Source: Notospermus geniculatus
Taxonomy: Eukaryota; Nemertea; Pilidiophora; Heteronemertea; Lineidae
Length of the DNA: 64,000 nt
NCBI GenBank assembly: GCA_002633025.1
Contig: NMRB01002575.1
Location: forward strand, 19,129 to 83,128
Direction of reading: 5' to 3'
Below the pieces are notes generated by a model that made no database searches, was not told the DNA's origin, and saw only the letters and a program-made list of their open reading frames with translations. Every line of letters begins with the position of its first letter. Within the stretch, counting starts at the first letter, position 1. Shown here one piece after another: positions 32,672-43,689 of the stretch. Both the position numbers and the translations under genes were made by a program.

Positions 32672-33128
32672 CCCCCTGGTCTTCCGAGTCCGACTCACCT
32701 CTTATTCATACTCAGTTGTTGCATCAAGAATGTTCTCCCATTGGTATCCCAGCGTACTATTTGCACCAAAAACATTTATATCAGCTTCATTTATATCAAC
32801 TTCATGTAGTATCTTCACAATTATGTTGACAGATACCTAAATTTACTCGTAGCCTACTTAGAAATGCAATATTACACCGAAGGGAGTTGGACCAAATAAC
32901 ATGACATAGCTAATTGCAAAACATATGTAGGAGATGATGAAGGATGGCCCATTGGGAGCCGGGCAACCAGCACGTACACAGGCATAAAATTACGAAAATA
33001 ATGACAAGTATCATCTATTGAGTTGTTTTGGGATGAAATATGTGTCAAATATTATATCATTAGGTGGTATTACAGGCAGATAATAAACAAATTGTCTCCA
33101 GCTCTCTTATTTTTGACATGAATCAAAC

Positions 33129-33245
33129 ATCCCCGGCGCCCTATTCATAAATTATCTGCTGGCATTTTCGGGCTGTGTGCCGTGCAAAAGCAAAAGGAAA
33201 CGCAAACATCACCTGAAGAAATATCACATTTTTAGCATTGTTCAA
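33129..33245. repeat. Family Q dispersed repeat copy 1
   Basis: ACATCCCCGGCGCCCTATTC ... CTGCTGGCATTTTCGGGCTG ... CTGAAGAAATATC matches two tandem copies at 33891 and 34049. Confidence 0.7.
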
Positions 33246-33890
33246 TTTTGTCCCCGATTTTTCGCCCATTCCCCTCACCTAATCTACTGACTACTGATGC
33301 ATATTCAAATCTTTTGGGGTCAAAGCGTGTCCCGATTAAAGAAATTTGAACTATTTCACCGGCTTCGAGTTTTTTGTACGATTTTTTGAGAAATTTTGTA
33401 TTCGAGGTTATTTTTGAGGACGCCTTCTGATTGGTCATATTGAATCACATGATCGCAGCGGCACACTATGCTTCAGTAAAACAAATCCTTTTCATCACTT
33501 GAGAATTTCGACACGCTGTGACACCATACTAACCCTTCATCGGGTAACGTACCATACTTCAACTCATTCTTTTATAATGCATAGCAAAGGTTCCATGCCT
33601 AATTAATAACTAAGATCATTCAAATACGTAGATTCGAACAGTCTTGTTGAGCATTCCTGATCGTTGTGTGCACTCGCGAGCGCTGTGGTATACATCGATC
33701 GTGTGTGTGTATGCATGAACTAGGTCGCCATCCATAGCGTGCCGCTTTATGCAAGCCTGGTTCATCTGGCCATCGATGGTGGCGCTGACTGATAATCACA
33801 ATGCCCCGAGGCCTGACACCAGCGAACGGTTATTGCCGTTGGACTTGTCTTCCAAAGAATTTTTTCCTTGTCAATATTTACGTTGTCAAC

Positions 33891-34203
33891 GTAACATCCC
33901 CGGCGCCCCATTCAATCTTTAATGTCTGCTGGCATTTTTCAAGCTGCGTGCCATGCAAATGCAAGGAAAATCGGACCATCTTCTGAAGAAACATCTCTTC
34001 AAAGTTTCTTCAAATATTTTTTGCATTGTCAGTTATTGTCATCGGATTAACATCCCCTGACGCCCTCTTCAATATTTAGGCCTGCCTGTTGGCATATATT
34101 TAAGGCTGTGTAACTGGCAAAAGCAAAACGTAAAGTATGGACTTTCCCGAAGAAATACTCTGCAAAGTTTCTTCAAATAATTTTTTCTAGCGTCAATTTT
34201 TAC
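33891..34203. repeat. Family Q, two tandem ~155-bp copies
   Basis: Both begin ACATCCCC(GG/TGA)CGCCC, continue with CTG(C/T)TGGCAT and GAAGAAA, and contain GCAAAGTTTCTTCAAATA-like sequence. Each is followed by a CGTTGTCAAC or TTGTCAGTTATTGTC motif. Divergence is considerable. Confidence 0.72.
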
Positions 34204-34734
34204 GTTGTCAACATTATTTTTTATGTTGCCAATTGATTGCTTCAGCAATTCTTCCAACTAATCACATGAAATACTGATCACTGGAAAATTATGGTGTTAA
34301 AACTAATGGGCACCGGGAAGAAAACAAAGAATAAAAACAGATATTCCTTTACCAAACAAACGGATCGTTTACAGACGGCAATACACACAATTCAGTGTAA
34401 ACAAACAACCATTGATCTCGGTAATTGATTGGATATCTCTCGTCTAAACTTAGCATCAATAGTTACGAGATCAACATGGCATCCGGCCGAAATCAATAGG
34501 ACAAATTATTGGTACATGTATAAAATAACAAAGACCTATAAACGGTGCACATAGGTGACTACGTGAAGTGCGCACTCAGCAATTGCATTTTACTTACGGC
34601 AATGATGCTTTTAAAAAGGACCATTATATCGATGTATAAAAGAACATTCAAACAATAATCTGCATGGCAAGCATCTATTTTCGTGAAGGAATTGATTTTG
34701 GGCCTGAGGCCTGAGTCCTCGCAGACAGAAAATC

Positions 34735-35062
34735 ATTTGTTATTGGTTATATTTGTTCCTGATCTCACCGGTATGAGATCGGTACTGCCCGTCGTCAATA
34801 ATCACGTGAAAGTCGTTTCCAATGCGCTGATTGGTCAACAAAGGAACAATACAATTGGTTTTCGGCCAATCAAACATCCTGAAGAAATCAGGTCCTCCTA
34901 GCATCGCTCCCATTGGCTCGTGCGCGCCTTGTGTGTGCAAGTACAGGGAGTTATTTCTTCAGGATGCCAATCAACAAGTTTTTTTTCTACTGTTTTCCGA
35001 CAATCACGTGGTTATGGACAAACGGCACTAGGCCTACCGATAGTATTTAATCCTACCGCTGA
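34735..35062. repeat. Dispersed repeat interrupted by the family L element
   Basis: TGTTCCTGATCTCACCGGTA ... GCTGATTGGTCAAC ... CCGACAATCACGTGG ... CACTAGGCC matches 41890-42050 (GGTTCCCGATCTTACCGTGT ... CTGATTGGCCAAC ... CGGACGATCACG). The second copy has no hairpin at the equivalent point, so it is a natural empty-site comparison. Confidence 0.75.
34875..34966. mobile_element. Family L hairpin MITE copy 2
   Basis: CATCCTGAAGAAATCAGGTC ... TATTTCTTCAGGATG, with an eroded centre. CCAATCAA flanks it (34866-34873, one base before the element, and 34967-34974). The related locus at 41950 carries a single CCAATCAA, supporting an 8-bp target duplication. Confidence 0.88.
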
Positions 35063-35087
35063 AAACACAGAAACCAATCTAAGGCTG

Positions 35088-35540
35088 GGCGCACATTGGG
35101 TCATATGAATAAAAAGTGCCAAATGCTTTTACTTGAATTTTGCAATACAAAATACACTAGGTAATGTTGTACAAATCTGAAGTAAAGGCATTTGCTGGCC
35201 TTCATTCATAATATGCCGTCAATGGGTCATAATAGGGAGTTTAAGAAATTAAACGACAAACGTTAACTCAATACGACAACGTTATATATTTTGTACCGAA
35301 AATGCAATGTATAATCTGGTGAATTCGCAGTATGAAAAATAACGAGGTCGTAAAGTTAACGTTATCATTTGATTTCTTAAACTCCCTATTATGACCCATT
35401 GACGGCAAATCTCAATGCGGTAGGGGTATTTAGAAAGTCGACTGACCCAACGCTGCTGGACTCGTGATCAGCCGGGTCAGTCGACTTTAAAAACACCCCT
35501 GCCGCATTGAGAGTTGCCGTCAATGTGCGCCTAGCCTAAC
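35088..35540. mobile_element. Nested palindromic MITEs (outer family A-containing unit)
   Basis: The outer ends are GGCTGGGCGCACATTG and CAATGTGCGCCTAGCC. The inner arms ACGGCAAATCTCAATGCGGT and CCGCATTGAGAGTTGCCGT resume only after an insertion. Between CACATTG and ACGGCAA lie a family A copy (35096-35214) and a family E palindrome (35215-35406). A TCGACTGACCC / GGGTCAGTCGA stem closes the outer hairpin. Confidence 0.85.
35233..35389. mobile_element. Family E palindromic MITE copy 2
   Basis: AGGGAGTTTAAGAAATTAAA ... TTTGATTTCTTAAACTCCCT. The palindrome extends to GCCGTCAATGGGTCATAAT / ATTATGACCCATTGACGGC, so target and element together form a 190-bp foldback. Confidence 0.87.
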
Positions 35541-35965
35541 TGTGGTTGTCCATTCCTTGTTTGAGGATGAAGTCATGCTTGAGGACTTCAACTCCACCAG
35601 TCATTCCGTACATTTCCCCCAAACCAAGCGCTGTGTTGACTCCCATTAAAAGTTGATGCCTGACACACGCACCCAGACCAGGTGATTAGCTGGTTTCGCA
35701 CTGACGGCTAGATGCTAAACTTTGCTGTAACCATGGTGACTGCTAAACGATGGTAATGGATGAGGGAGATCAACAGATGGAAATTGACATGGTTCGTGGT
35801 GCCACCTGGTAAAGGAACGAGGAACCACGTGTTGGAGAGTACCGGTACGCAAACAGAGACATCTCGTGGAAATGGAGAGACACACAGCGACAGATACAAA
35901 ATACAGAAAGTGCTGCATGTAAGCATAATGATGATAAATGAAGGTTGTACCTTTGAAATCATGGG
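35541..35965. other. No gene recognised
   Basis: Overlapping frames on both strands up to 141 codons extend into the GC-rich palindrome at 35966 and carry no known domain. Confidence 0.4.
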
Positions 35966-36235
35966 CGTATTCGAATCCTCGTTCTTGACCACACTCGTGC
36001 TGACCCAGTTCATGACTCAACTCGAGAACGGCAGTCTCGAACGCCGAGAACGCAACCCGTGTCGGGTCAAGAACAGTGTTCTCCTCACTCCCCACTCAGA
36101 TCAGCGGAGGGTTGAGAAGAACACGTTCTTGCGGGCCCGACTCGAGTTGCGTTCTCGGCGTTCGAGACTGCCGTTCTCGAGTTGAGTCAACAACTAGGCC
36201 ATGAACTAGGTCAGCACGAGTGTGGGCTAGGTCCA
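35966..36235. mobile_element. GC-rich nested palindrome
   Basis: Inner arms of about 75 bases (CTCAACTCGAGAACGGCAGT then CTCGAACGCCGAGAACGCAA) are mirrored at 36110-36185. Outer arms pair CACTCGTGCTGACC with GGTCAGCACGAGTG. A third, separated copy of the outermost end, CGTATTCGAATCCTCGTTCT, is inverted at 36697-36723 (AGAACGAGGATTCGAATACG). The whole may be a ~760-bp element (35966-36723) with a nested palindrome. Confidence 0.8.
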
Positions 36236-36239
36236 CAAT

Positions 36240-37870
36240 TAAATTTTCTGTACACGTCCTGTACATCGACTGTACATACATTTTGCCAAATAATTCAAAA
36301 ACTACATATAGGAGTTGATTCAAATTGTCACAGGCTCGATTGGCATTTGTTGTCAATATCATATTTGAGTTTCATTAAATTCCAATGATTCTAATTCTTT
36401 TTATTTGCAATTTTCTCAGACAATGTAAATATCATACGAAATCGCCGCCATTTCACTGCCCCGAAACCAGTATCCTTACACCCCTGCTGGGAACGGTAAA
36501 TATCAGGCTAAAATAAAACGGGCCTAGTATGCTTTAGACTAGTATATTCCGATCAAAAGGACCCAATTCTGAATAACCTACCCCAAATTATATCTTATAG
36601 CCCACATTTACATGTTACCGGGTGTTTTTATTACGCACTACCAGCTTCTCCCATGGTCCCACTGTACAGTTTTTCCTGGACCTAGCCCGTGTCCCCGGTC
36701 AAGAACGAGGATTCGAATACGTCCCATGGTTTCCTGAAAGGCAAAGGTGGTGGTGCACTCTGGTGGCGGTATGAAGACCTGAAGTGTTTCAAGGAAAGTC
36801 GCACAACAGCACAAATGCCCATGTCTTCAAAGCAGTACCTTTTGCAGGATTTCAACTGACGATCTCTCGTATATGGCACCATCCTCAGCATTAAGGGAAG
36901 CCCACAGCAACTTTTCTTTGGCATGCTCACCTCCATCGCTAGAAATTTAGTGGAATCAACAAGATTGCCTCGTGTGCAGATGATGTTTTTGAGTCAGATT
37001 CATGACTCTTGAGCGTAAAGTTATACTCCGATCATTTTTTATTGCTTTTTTGCTTGTGGTAAGCAAGACTACTTTCCGTCGGACAAGGCGCAATGATTGT
37101 TGCTTGTTGTCTGCAGACAATAAATTGCGTCATATGCCGCGCTAACCACTGAGCTGAATGTCCATCTACAAACAAATGGTCCAATTGCCAAATGTCATTT
37201 GAGAGAATCCTTTTTATTCTGCCAGAGTTCCCTCTTGACATCTTTTTTTGTGAACCAACGTGGTACTTTAAGAAATTCATAAAGTCTCAGAGACTTTCAG
37301 TCAAAAATTCAAGAAATCGCTACAAGAATAAGAGGAATGTTACTTTAACAGATGGCAACAGTTGTTGGACCTTTAATTGTCAGCATATCCAGGCACTTGC
37401 AATGTTACCAGACAGCATTCTCCCTTGGCGCAGAAATTTCAGTTCCTCTTCTTGCTGACAGATGGCAGTGCTGTGACTTTCAAAGCCACATCATGAAAAT
37501 GGTATTTTGGAGCGAAATGATGAAATTGACATTGGTTCTTCTGAAATCCAGAGACAAAGAATGGTCCCACAAATTGAAGCTCCACTTCTCTTGTATATTT
37601 TTATGCCAAGCGAAGTAAGCAATCAAGTTTGTCCGACAACATACTAACAGAAAGGGCCTACCTTACTCAGCAGCGTCATTGCTTCAAGTTCTGAAGCTAG
37701 ATACTCACCTGCAACGAAAAAGCATAGGAAAAGTTATTGATAAGATAAATAGCAATGACATGGGTATACATGTAGTTACGTCATCATGACGTAATGGTGG
37801 TGCGATGATCTGGAAGACATGGGGACAAAATCTGGTCGAGAAATCTTGGTTGTCTGAGGAATTAAGGTTG
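36240..37870. other. No gene recognised
   Basis: Apart from the inverted end at about 36677-36725, I find no exon, RNA or repeat. Two 88-codon plus frames at 37192 and 37352 resemble nothing known. Confidence 0.4.
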
Positions 37871-37976
37871 GATATTTCTAACCTGGTTCCCTGGGCTCCG
37901 TCGATGGCACTGACTATTCACGAATCCACAGCCAGCGCCACCGTCTGACGCCCAGGGAACCAGGTTAGGATATTTC
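37871..37976. mobile_element. Inverted-repeat MITE, ~105 bp
   Basis: GATATTTCTAACCTGGTTCC then CTGGGC pairs with GCCCAGGGAACCAGGTTAGG then ATATTTC. The loop contains GATGGCACTGACTATTCACG, weakly like GGTGGCGCTGACTGATAATC at 33778. Confidence 0.82.
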
Positions 37977-38374
37977 ATATACCTCGGCAGTCATCCACAC
38001 TTCATAGAAATATACATGTACACAGGAATAACTGTCCCTTGTGTCCGTATCAGGACAAGTCAGGAATGCTAAGGAGGGATACGTGTCTGATCCGCCTCTC
38101 TCCAGAGACGGCGGACATCAGAGATGATCACGGATTTTGCAAATGACGACACCATAATGAAATCTCATCAATGAAACGCAATACATTCTAATCTAATGAC
38201 GTGTAAGACGGCCATCTCTAGAGGTGCAACTAGATATGATTCACCATTGTCCGCTGCCTTCTTCATTTCTGAAGACTGTGAAAGGAATAAATAGGTATTT
38301 ACACTTGGACCAGTTGCCAAATGTTGAACAAGAACTCCACTCTTCAGTGGCCATCGCAGCGGTCATCCATGCAT

Positions 38375-38375
<1 letters not shown>

Positions 38376-38407
<32 letters not shown>
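38376..38407. repeat. (ATT)n microsatellite, LINE 3' tail
   Basis: About ten ATT units on plus (TAA on minus) directly follow the 3' region of the minus-strand LINE fragment. CR1/L2-clade elements characteristically end in short 3' microsatellites. Confidence 0.9.
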
Positions 38408-38408
<1 letters not shown>

Positions 38409-38838
38409 AAACCACTTCTATAGCGCTTTACATAAAATATTTCAAAGCGCTTTACAAAGTAAGACACGTAGCATGATTATTAAAAACATAAAAATTCATC
38501 TAGGCCTAATACAAATATTTCATAAAAAGATGAGTTTTTAAATTGGTTCTAAAAGAATTATAGGAATCAATGGCACGAAGGGACTGGGGTAAACTATTCC
38601 AGATCTGAGGACCAGCCACAGAGAAAGCACCGTTACCAATTTTCTTTTTCGTTCGAGGTTCCTGACATAAGTTTTGACTGCCGGACCTCAGAGCACGTGT
38701 TGGAGAATAAGGAACGATGGCATCCTGTAGATATATTGGAGCTGCTTGGTGCAGGCACTGGTACACCTTAATAGCGACCTTATATTCAACACGGGCCCTN
38801 GTACACAAAGCATCAAGACCGGTGCATGCAACCCCCAT
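38408..38838 (-). pseudogene. CR1/L2-like LINE, 3'-terminal ORF2 fragment and 3' UTR
   Basis: The minus frame to 38506 reads RARVEYKVAIKVYQCLHQAA then PIYLQDAIVPYSPTRALRSG, then GNGAFSVAGPQIWNSLPQSL. This is the highly characteristic C-terminal tail of CR1/L2/Rex-type reverse transcriptases (YKxLHGLAPxYL..RSLRS..FSVxAPxLWNSLP). The 3' UTR has the GTAAAGCGCTTTGAAATATT then GTAAAGCGCTATAGAAG repeat seen in L2-type tails, then (TAA)n. The fragment is heavily 5'-truncated; base 38800 is N. It is not functional. Confidence 0.92.
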
Positions 38839-39118
38839 TCCAGCAGCCGCTTCCCCATGTGTCTTACTACTAGTATATTTTCCCAGAGATAGTACAGCTG
38901 CATGAAGAGATCATTTTGTATGGAGAGGAAATGATCAAGCACCGAAAAGAGATACGCCAGGTGCCGTACGATTGGTAGGCCGATTTTTTCCCTTATTGAA
39001 GTACATCCTTGCGTGAGGTAGATCGTAATGCATTATTCCTTTCTGTGACAGAAAGAATTGTGCAAAGACTTGTCATCAAATTGCTTTTTCGCCGAGAATA
39101 TGCTTCCATTTTGTAGAA

Positions 39119-39250
39119 GGTTCATTTATGAAGCCTTCGTAACTTTGCGTTCACGCAAATCTATTGTTTGGCTGCACCCTGTTGTTCACTGACTGCCTTA
39201 CAATAGATTTGCGTGAACGCAAAGTTGCGAAGGCTTCATAAATATGGCCT
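39119..39250. mobile_element. Inverted-repeat MITE, ~130 bp
   Basis: TTTATGAAGCCTTCGTAACT then TTGCGTTCACGCAAATCTAT is mirrored by ATAGATTTGCGTGAACGCAA then AGTTGCGAAGGCTTCATAAA. Arms of about 47 bp have one mismatch. GCGTTCACGC is itself a small palindrome. Confidence 0.87.
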
Positions 39251-39306
39251 TTCCCTGATTCCACAATAAGGGAAACGGATTGAAATTTAGCACTGACACA
39301 TGTTAG

Positions 39307-39478
39307 AATAGGAGCTGTCAGTGAGTTGACCAATAGGTGTCACTACGGCCCAATTCAATGCATATAGCGGACCCATTCATTCTTCATCGACCACCAATCA
39401 TGTGGATTTTCCTTTGTATTGGTCCGCTAGAACTTCGCCGCGCGTATTGCCAAAAGATGGCAGCAGACTGCTCCTATT
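39307..39478. mobile_element. Family F MITE copy 1
   Basis: AATAGGAGCTGTCAGTGAGT ... CAGACTGCTCCTATT, containing AATAGGTGTCACTACGGCCC, TAGCGGACCCATTCA and CCAAAAGATGGCAGC. Five other full or partial copies are at 43133, 47674, 49161, 49417 and 58991. Confidence 0.85.
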
Positions 39479-39479
39479 G

Positions 39480-40152
39480 AACGCAGAGCCTCTTGCTCAT
39501 GAGCCAGCGACCTAGGCCACTATACCATCATAACTGGTATTAACCAGAAACATCATAGGACTAATTCCTCCGCGGAACCTCCTTGTGTCCTATATCAGCC
39601 TCATACATACAAGCGTGATTACTGGCCAAATTTCAGCATTATCGCCCAATCATACGGTGGGAACATGATTCCATCAAGCCCGACGTGGCTCCCATGGTCA
39701 TCATCGATCATCCACAAAATGAATTTGCCGAAACATGTATCAATTTCTCATCCATATCGCCGGCGATTATTCGACCAATTTCGAACGCTTCAGACATTAG
39801 CATGCAATCAGAGCTGGGATATGACTCCACTCGTTCGATAATTTGTTTCCCATGTGTCATCGAGAGTGAAAACCATACGAACGCTGGTAGGGAAAAAAAT
39901 TGTCCATTCAAGTATATGAAACACGTCTTCCAAAAATGTATTACACCAAGTCGCAGTTTGTAACGGGTCACAGACATCTGGGTCCAGCTTCTCCTGTTAG
40001 TGATGGACGGCATTGCTGACCACACAACAGGCTGTAGATATCATCGAATCGAAGTCCTGTCACTGCGCTGATGACAAAGCTGGAGGAGCTAGATCCCAGT
40101 GGCACAGCCAGGCCTCTGTCACCTTACAACTTCGATTTTGGGATGGGCAATT
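39480..40152. other. No gene recognised
   Basis: Frames of 92-105 codons on opposite strands at about 39700-40025 lack any known motif. Confidence 0.4.
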
Positions 40153-40307
40153 GATGGGTTTCGCTAGCAGCCATCTTGCCAAAATTAGGTCATCACTATG
40201 GGAATTCTCTTCCAGAGTGACAGATGATTGGTTCTCCCATGACCCAGTGGGGGAAATCCCATGACGGTGACCTAATTTTGGCAAGATGGCTGATAGCGAA
40301 ATTCATC
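40153..40307. mobile_element. Family H MITE copy 1
   Basis: GATGGGTTTCGCTAGCAGCC then ATCTTGCCAAAATTAGGTCA is mirrored by TGACCTAATTTTGGCAAGAT then GGCTGATAGCGAAATTCATC. Arms are about 40 bp. Copy 2 is at 60992. The ends include the CAAGATGGC motif. Confidence 0.9.
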
Positions 40308-40390
40308 TATACCACGCCTGGACTTGATTTGTTCAGATTTTGCAATGTATTAAATTATTCACATGACTTAAACATGTTAAAACGGTTACA

Positions 40391-40635
40391 GGAAAATTCG
40401 TCCCGGATAATTCGTCCCTGACGAAAATTCGTCCCCGAGGAATATTCGTTCCCGAAAATTCGTCCCTGGAAAATTCGTCCCAGGGGACGCATATTCCTTG
40501 GGGACGAATATTCCGGGAACGAATTTTCTGGGGACAAATTTTCCGGGGACGAATATTCCGGGGACGAATTTTCCGGGGACAAATTTTCTGGGGACGAATA
40601 TTCCGGGGACGAATTTTCCGGGGACGTATTTTCTT
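40391..40635. repeat. 15-bp minisatellite that reverses orientation
   Basis: The left half has about six AAATTCGTCCC(C)-type units. At about 40482 the direction flips to about nine GGGGACGAATTTTCC or GGGGACGAATATTCC units. The period is 15 bp, so all frames stay open and give RPRKI/RPRNI-like strings on minus. The whole folds into one long hairpin. Confidence 0.92.
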
Positions 40636-40639
40636 AGAG

Positions 40640-42301
40640 CCACTTAAAGTAGATCTCTTTTCCGCTGATACGACTGCTGAACAAAAAACAATGATAATGG
40701 GCATTAGGCCTCAGCCATAATCTGAAATGATACATACTACTGCAGAACGCAAACTTAATCAACAGTCACATTGCGATCACGTTGTACAGTACTCTTTATA
40801 TCAATATACATACCAAGTGCCCCTGGGTCATGTCTGGTTAGGGTGGATAACGCAGCGACATGGAGGTGACTTTACTCATAAATGAATCTTAGAAAATAAT
40901 CAATATCCAATGACATTTATGATGCCAATTCGACAAATCATCAATCATCGATGCATTCATTGGAAATTAAGTTAGACAAAAATTGACTCGTCTGTAGTTG
41001 ATGTTTTTTTTGTCTCCATGATTCTTAAGCCTTAGCGAGCGTCTCCTCTCGTGGAACCTCTCTGATAGGGACACAAATCCAGCCCAAATTGTCATGTCAT
41101 TATTTCGCTTTATTTTAACCTGTAACTCATCCGCCCCCAGGAAAGCTGGCAGTATCGTCAGCTGAAAGGGACTGATCATTCACTTTTTCAGCAATCAGAG
41201 TTGTAATCCTTGGGTAAACGGAAAAAGCTATGCACTTGCAAAGTGCAGGGATTATTTCTCCATTTTCTCAAGGATCACAACTCAGATTCCTCAATTGACG
41301 AAAATGAACAGTCCCTATTCTAGAATCATAGGGAATGAATTTGAAAGAATTTGAAGAAAGATTCTTCAGATGGTTGACAGAAACAACATTTCTTCAAATA
41401 TTTTTCAATGATTTCCAATGGGTGAGAGAAAATCCAGACAGAAGATGCCGTTTGCTGCACTCATGGGACGGATGAGTTATAAGACACCTTTCAATTTACG
41501 ACATCATTTGACAGTCTGGATGCATCCTGCAAAAGACGACTCTTCTTATCACGTCACTCCATTTCTCTTACATGTATGTATCTCCCCATTTTCGTCCAAC
41601 CCGTGAAGGTTATTTCTATCAAATATATTTTTGTTTCTATTCATTAAAATGAAAGGGCTGAAGAAGCCACAGACATCCTATTTAAGAATACGTGACATTT
41701 CCTTGAGACTGAAGTACCTCTTTCTTTTATGGAATTAAAAGGCCAAGAGTCATCTCAATCACGACTTTCTCTTCTATTTTTCTCGTAACGGAAGCCGTAC
41801 CATTACGATCAATTACCTGATTTGTACGTGCACACAGCCAGGCATCCTAATCCCACTTTTGTGACGTACACTTTCTGTTGGATTGGTTCCCGATCTTACC
41901 GTGTTCGGATTTAATGCAGAGATCGGTAACGGCTGTCGTTGTCAACCTGCTGATTGGCCAACCAATCAAGGCGTTTTGATCCGCTGCTTTTTCGGACGAT
42001 CACGTTTTTGAGGACATCAGGCACTGCCAATCTCAGTATTTAAAGCACCGCTGTATTTAATTTTACGGTATTTTCAAAATGTTAGGAGAATGCAGGTAGA
42101 GGTCACACAGCCTCGAGAAGGGCCCCAAAATGCTTGCCTGATCATACTTCAAAGAAGCAAGCCTTAGATTTCCGCACACATTGAAAAAAACTGCAGGCAG
42201 AGCTCTTATGTCTTTACATGGGGCACAGTAGCCTATATTTTACTCTACACTAAAGGTCGGAGGACGTAAGCACTTTCTGAAGTGGGGACCACAGCCGACT
42301 T
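40640..42301. other. No gene; imperfect inverted repeat at 41196-41283
   Basis: GAGTTGTAATCCTTGGGTAA (41198) pairs with TCAAGGATCACAACTC (41269). 41890-42050 is the uninterrupted copy of the dispersed repeat at 34735. No coding sequence is recognised. Confidence 0.45.
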
Positions 42302-42600
42302 TTTCAATAGGTGTCACTAGTGGTTAAAACTATTGAAATGAAACTGACATCCCGGTCCTGATTAATTTCCCACACAAAAGGCGTCCATTGTATTAGGACA
42401 AGTGTAACGTTTTTCAGTGTGACCGTTTTTCTGTGTGATTTCCTTTGTTGGGAACACACTGGGAAACAGACTCACTGTTTCTCTGTGTGTCGCTCATTGT
42501 CAAGTCACTGCTTATTCCGTCAGTCTATTGTTATATCACATTGGCACAGGGGCCTCACTGAAAAACGTGTTTCGGTGTGCTGCCCTCTATCGAGCTAGGA
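42302..42600. mobile_element. Family G TIR element copy 2
   Basis: AATAGGTGTCACTAGTGGTT then AAAACTATTGAAATGAAACT ... GGTGTGCTGCCCTCTATCGA then GCTAGG. Inverted relative to the 13277 copy and of similar length; both outer ends are slightly worn. Confidence 0.85.
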
Positions 42601-42609
42601 TTGCATTCA

Positions 42610-43055
42610 ATACAGTGCGGCTTTAAACCTACTGGTGAGATTGAGAACGAATCAAATTTTCTTTAACAAATGTTGTTTATCACACAGCATCAGAATCCAG
42701 CAAAAAGCGTTATCCGTTGTCTGAAAGAGCTGACAATGGAGTTCATCAAACTTGAGATTTGAAGAATTCTACTGCAATAATTCTGCTTCTTTGAAAAGCA
42801 ATGCTTTATGACAAAGAAATGTGTCAGAAAGCCAGCTTCTCTGAAGACAAAAGGAAGGCTATCTTTCAAAAGCAGCATTTATAAGAAGTCGATTGCGTTG
42901 CATCTCGGCTTTGTATTACGAAAGGAGGTGAAAAACACTACAGGCATTCGGATCAGGAAAATGATGCAATCAGAATATCTCTTAAAGGATTTTCTGTCAG
43001 TGTAAGATTTTGGTTACACTTTCGTCAAGTGCAAAGTAGGGTGATACACGGAGTA
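42610..43055. other. No gene recognised
   Basis: A 65-codon lysine-rich plus frame at 42808 (..LKTKGRLSFKSSIYKK..) has no identifiable family. Confidence 0.35.
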
Positions 43056-43332
43056 TGTCGGCCACCATGCAGTAGTTGGCCTCCTTTTGGCAGAAGTTGG
43101 TCAGCCACACTCCACTGCCAAAGGATGGTGTATCAATAGGGTCAGTCAGCCGCACTTATTGCCAAAAGATGGCAAAAGTTCTAGCGGACCAATACAGACG
43201 AACATTCTCCCGATTCGTGCTCAATCAACTATTAATGGGTCCGCTTGGAATTGAATTGGGCCGTAGTGACACCTATTGGTCAACTGACTGACAGCTTCCA
43301 TTGGTGGCCAACCACTGCATGGTGACCAACTA
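43056..43332. mobile_element. Outer inverted repeat with family F copy 2 inside
   Basis: CGGCCACCATGCAGTAGTTG then GCC is mirrored by GGTGGCCAACCACTGCATGG then TGACC. Between these arms (43133-43304) is a family F element in reverse orientation: AGCGGACCAATACA, GGGCCGTAGTGACACCTATT, GACAGCTTCCATTGG. Confidence 0.78.
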
Positions 43333-43459
43333 TCTCTTGTTCACCCCTAGCCTATACAGTGTCATTTATATCCTTCGAAAACTGGAGTAGGCCTAAAGCG
43401 TTAAAGTCTTGTGACAAAATGCACATCCAAATTGTTGCCGATGAGGGAATATTATAACA

Positions 43460-43685
43460 ACTGTTGCATCCCAATTCCACCATGCCTTCCCCTGCAATTG
43501 CTGCATCCCAATTCCACCATTCCTTCCCCTGCAACTGTTGCAACCCAATTCCACCATTCCTTCCCCTGCAACTGTTGCATCCCGATTACACCATTCCTTC
43601 CCCTGCAACTGTTGCATCCCAATTCCACCATTCCTTCCCCTGCAATCGTTGCATATCAACTCTACCATTCCTTCCCCTGGATTCA
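43460..43685. repeat. 37-bp tandem array
   Basis: About six units of CAATTCCACCATTCCTTCCC then CTGCAACTGTTGCATCC. The 37-bp period is not divisible by three, so every frame carries proline- and histidine-rich strings. No gene. Confidence 0.92.
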
Positions 43686-43689
43686 TAAC

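Noticed and set aside
35760-36185. 141-codon plus frame and overlapping 126-codon minus frame
   Set aside because: Both are prolonged by the CG-rich palindrome at 35966-36235, which lacks stops; no domain is visible.
40333-40704. 123-codon minus frame with Arg-Pro-Arg-Lys-Ile repeats as an RNA-binding or antimicrobial peptide gene
   Set aside because: It follows directly from the 15-bp minisatellite; all frames on both strands of a 15-bp repeat tend to stay open.
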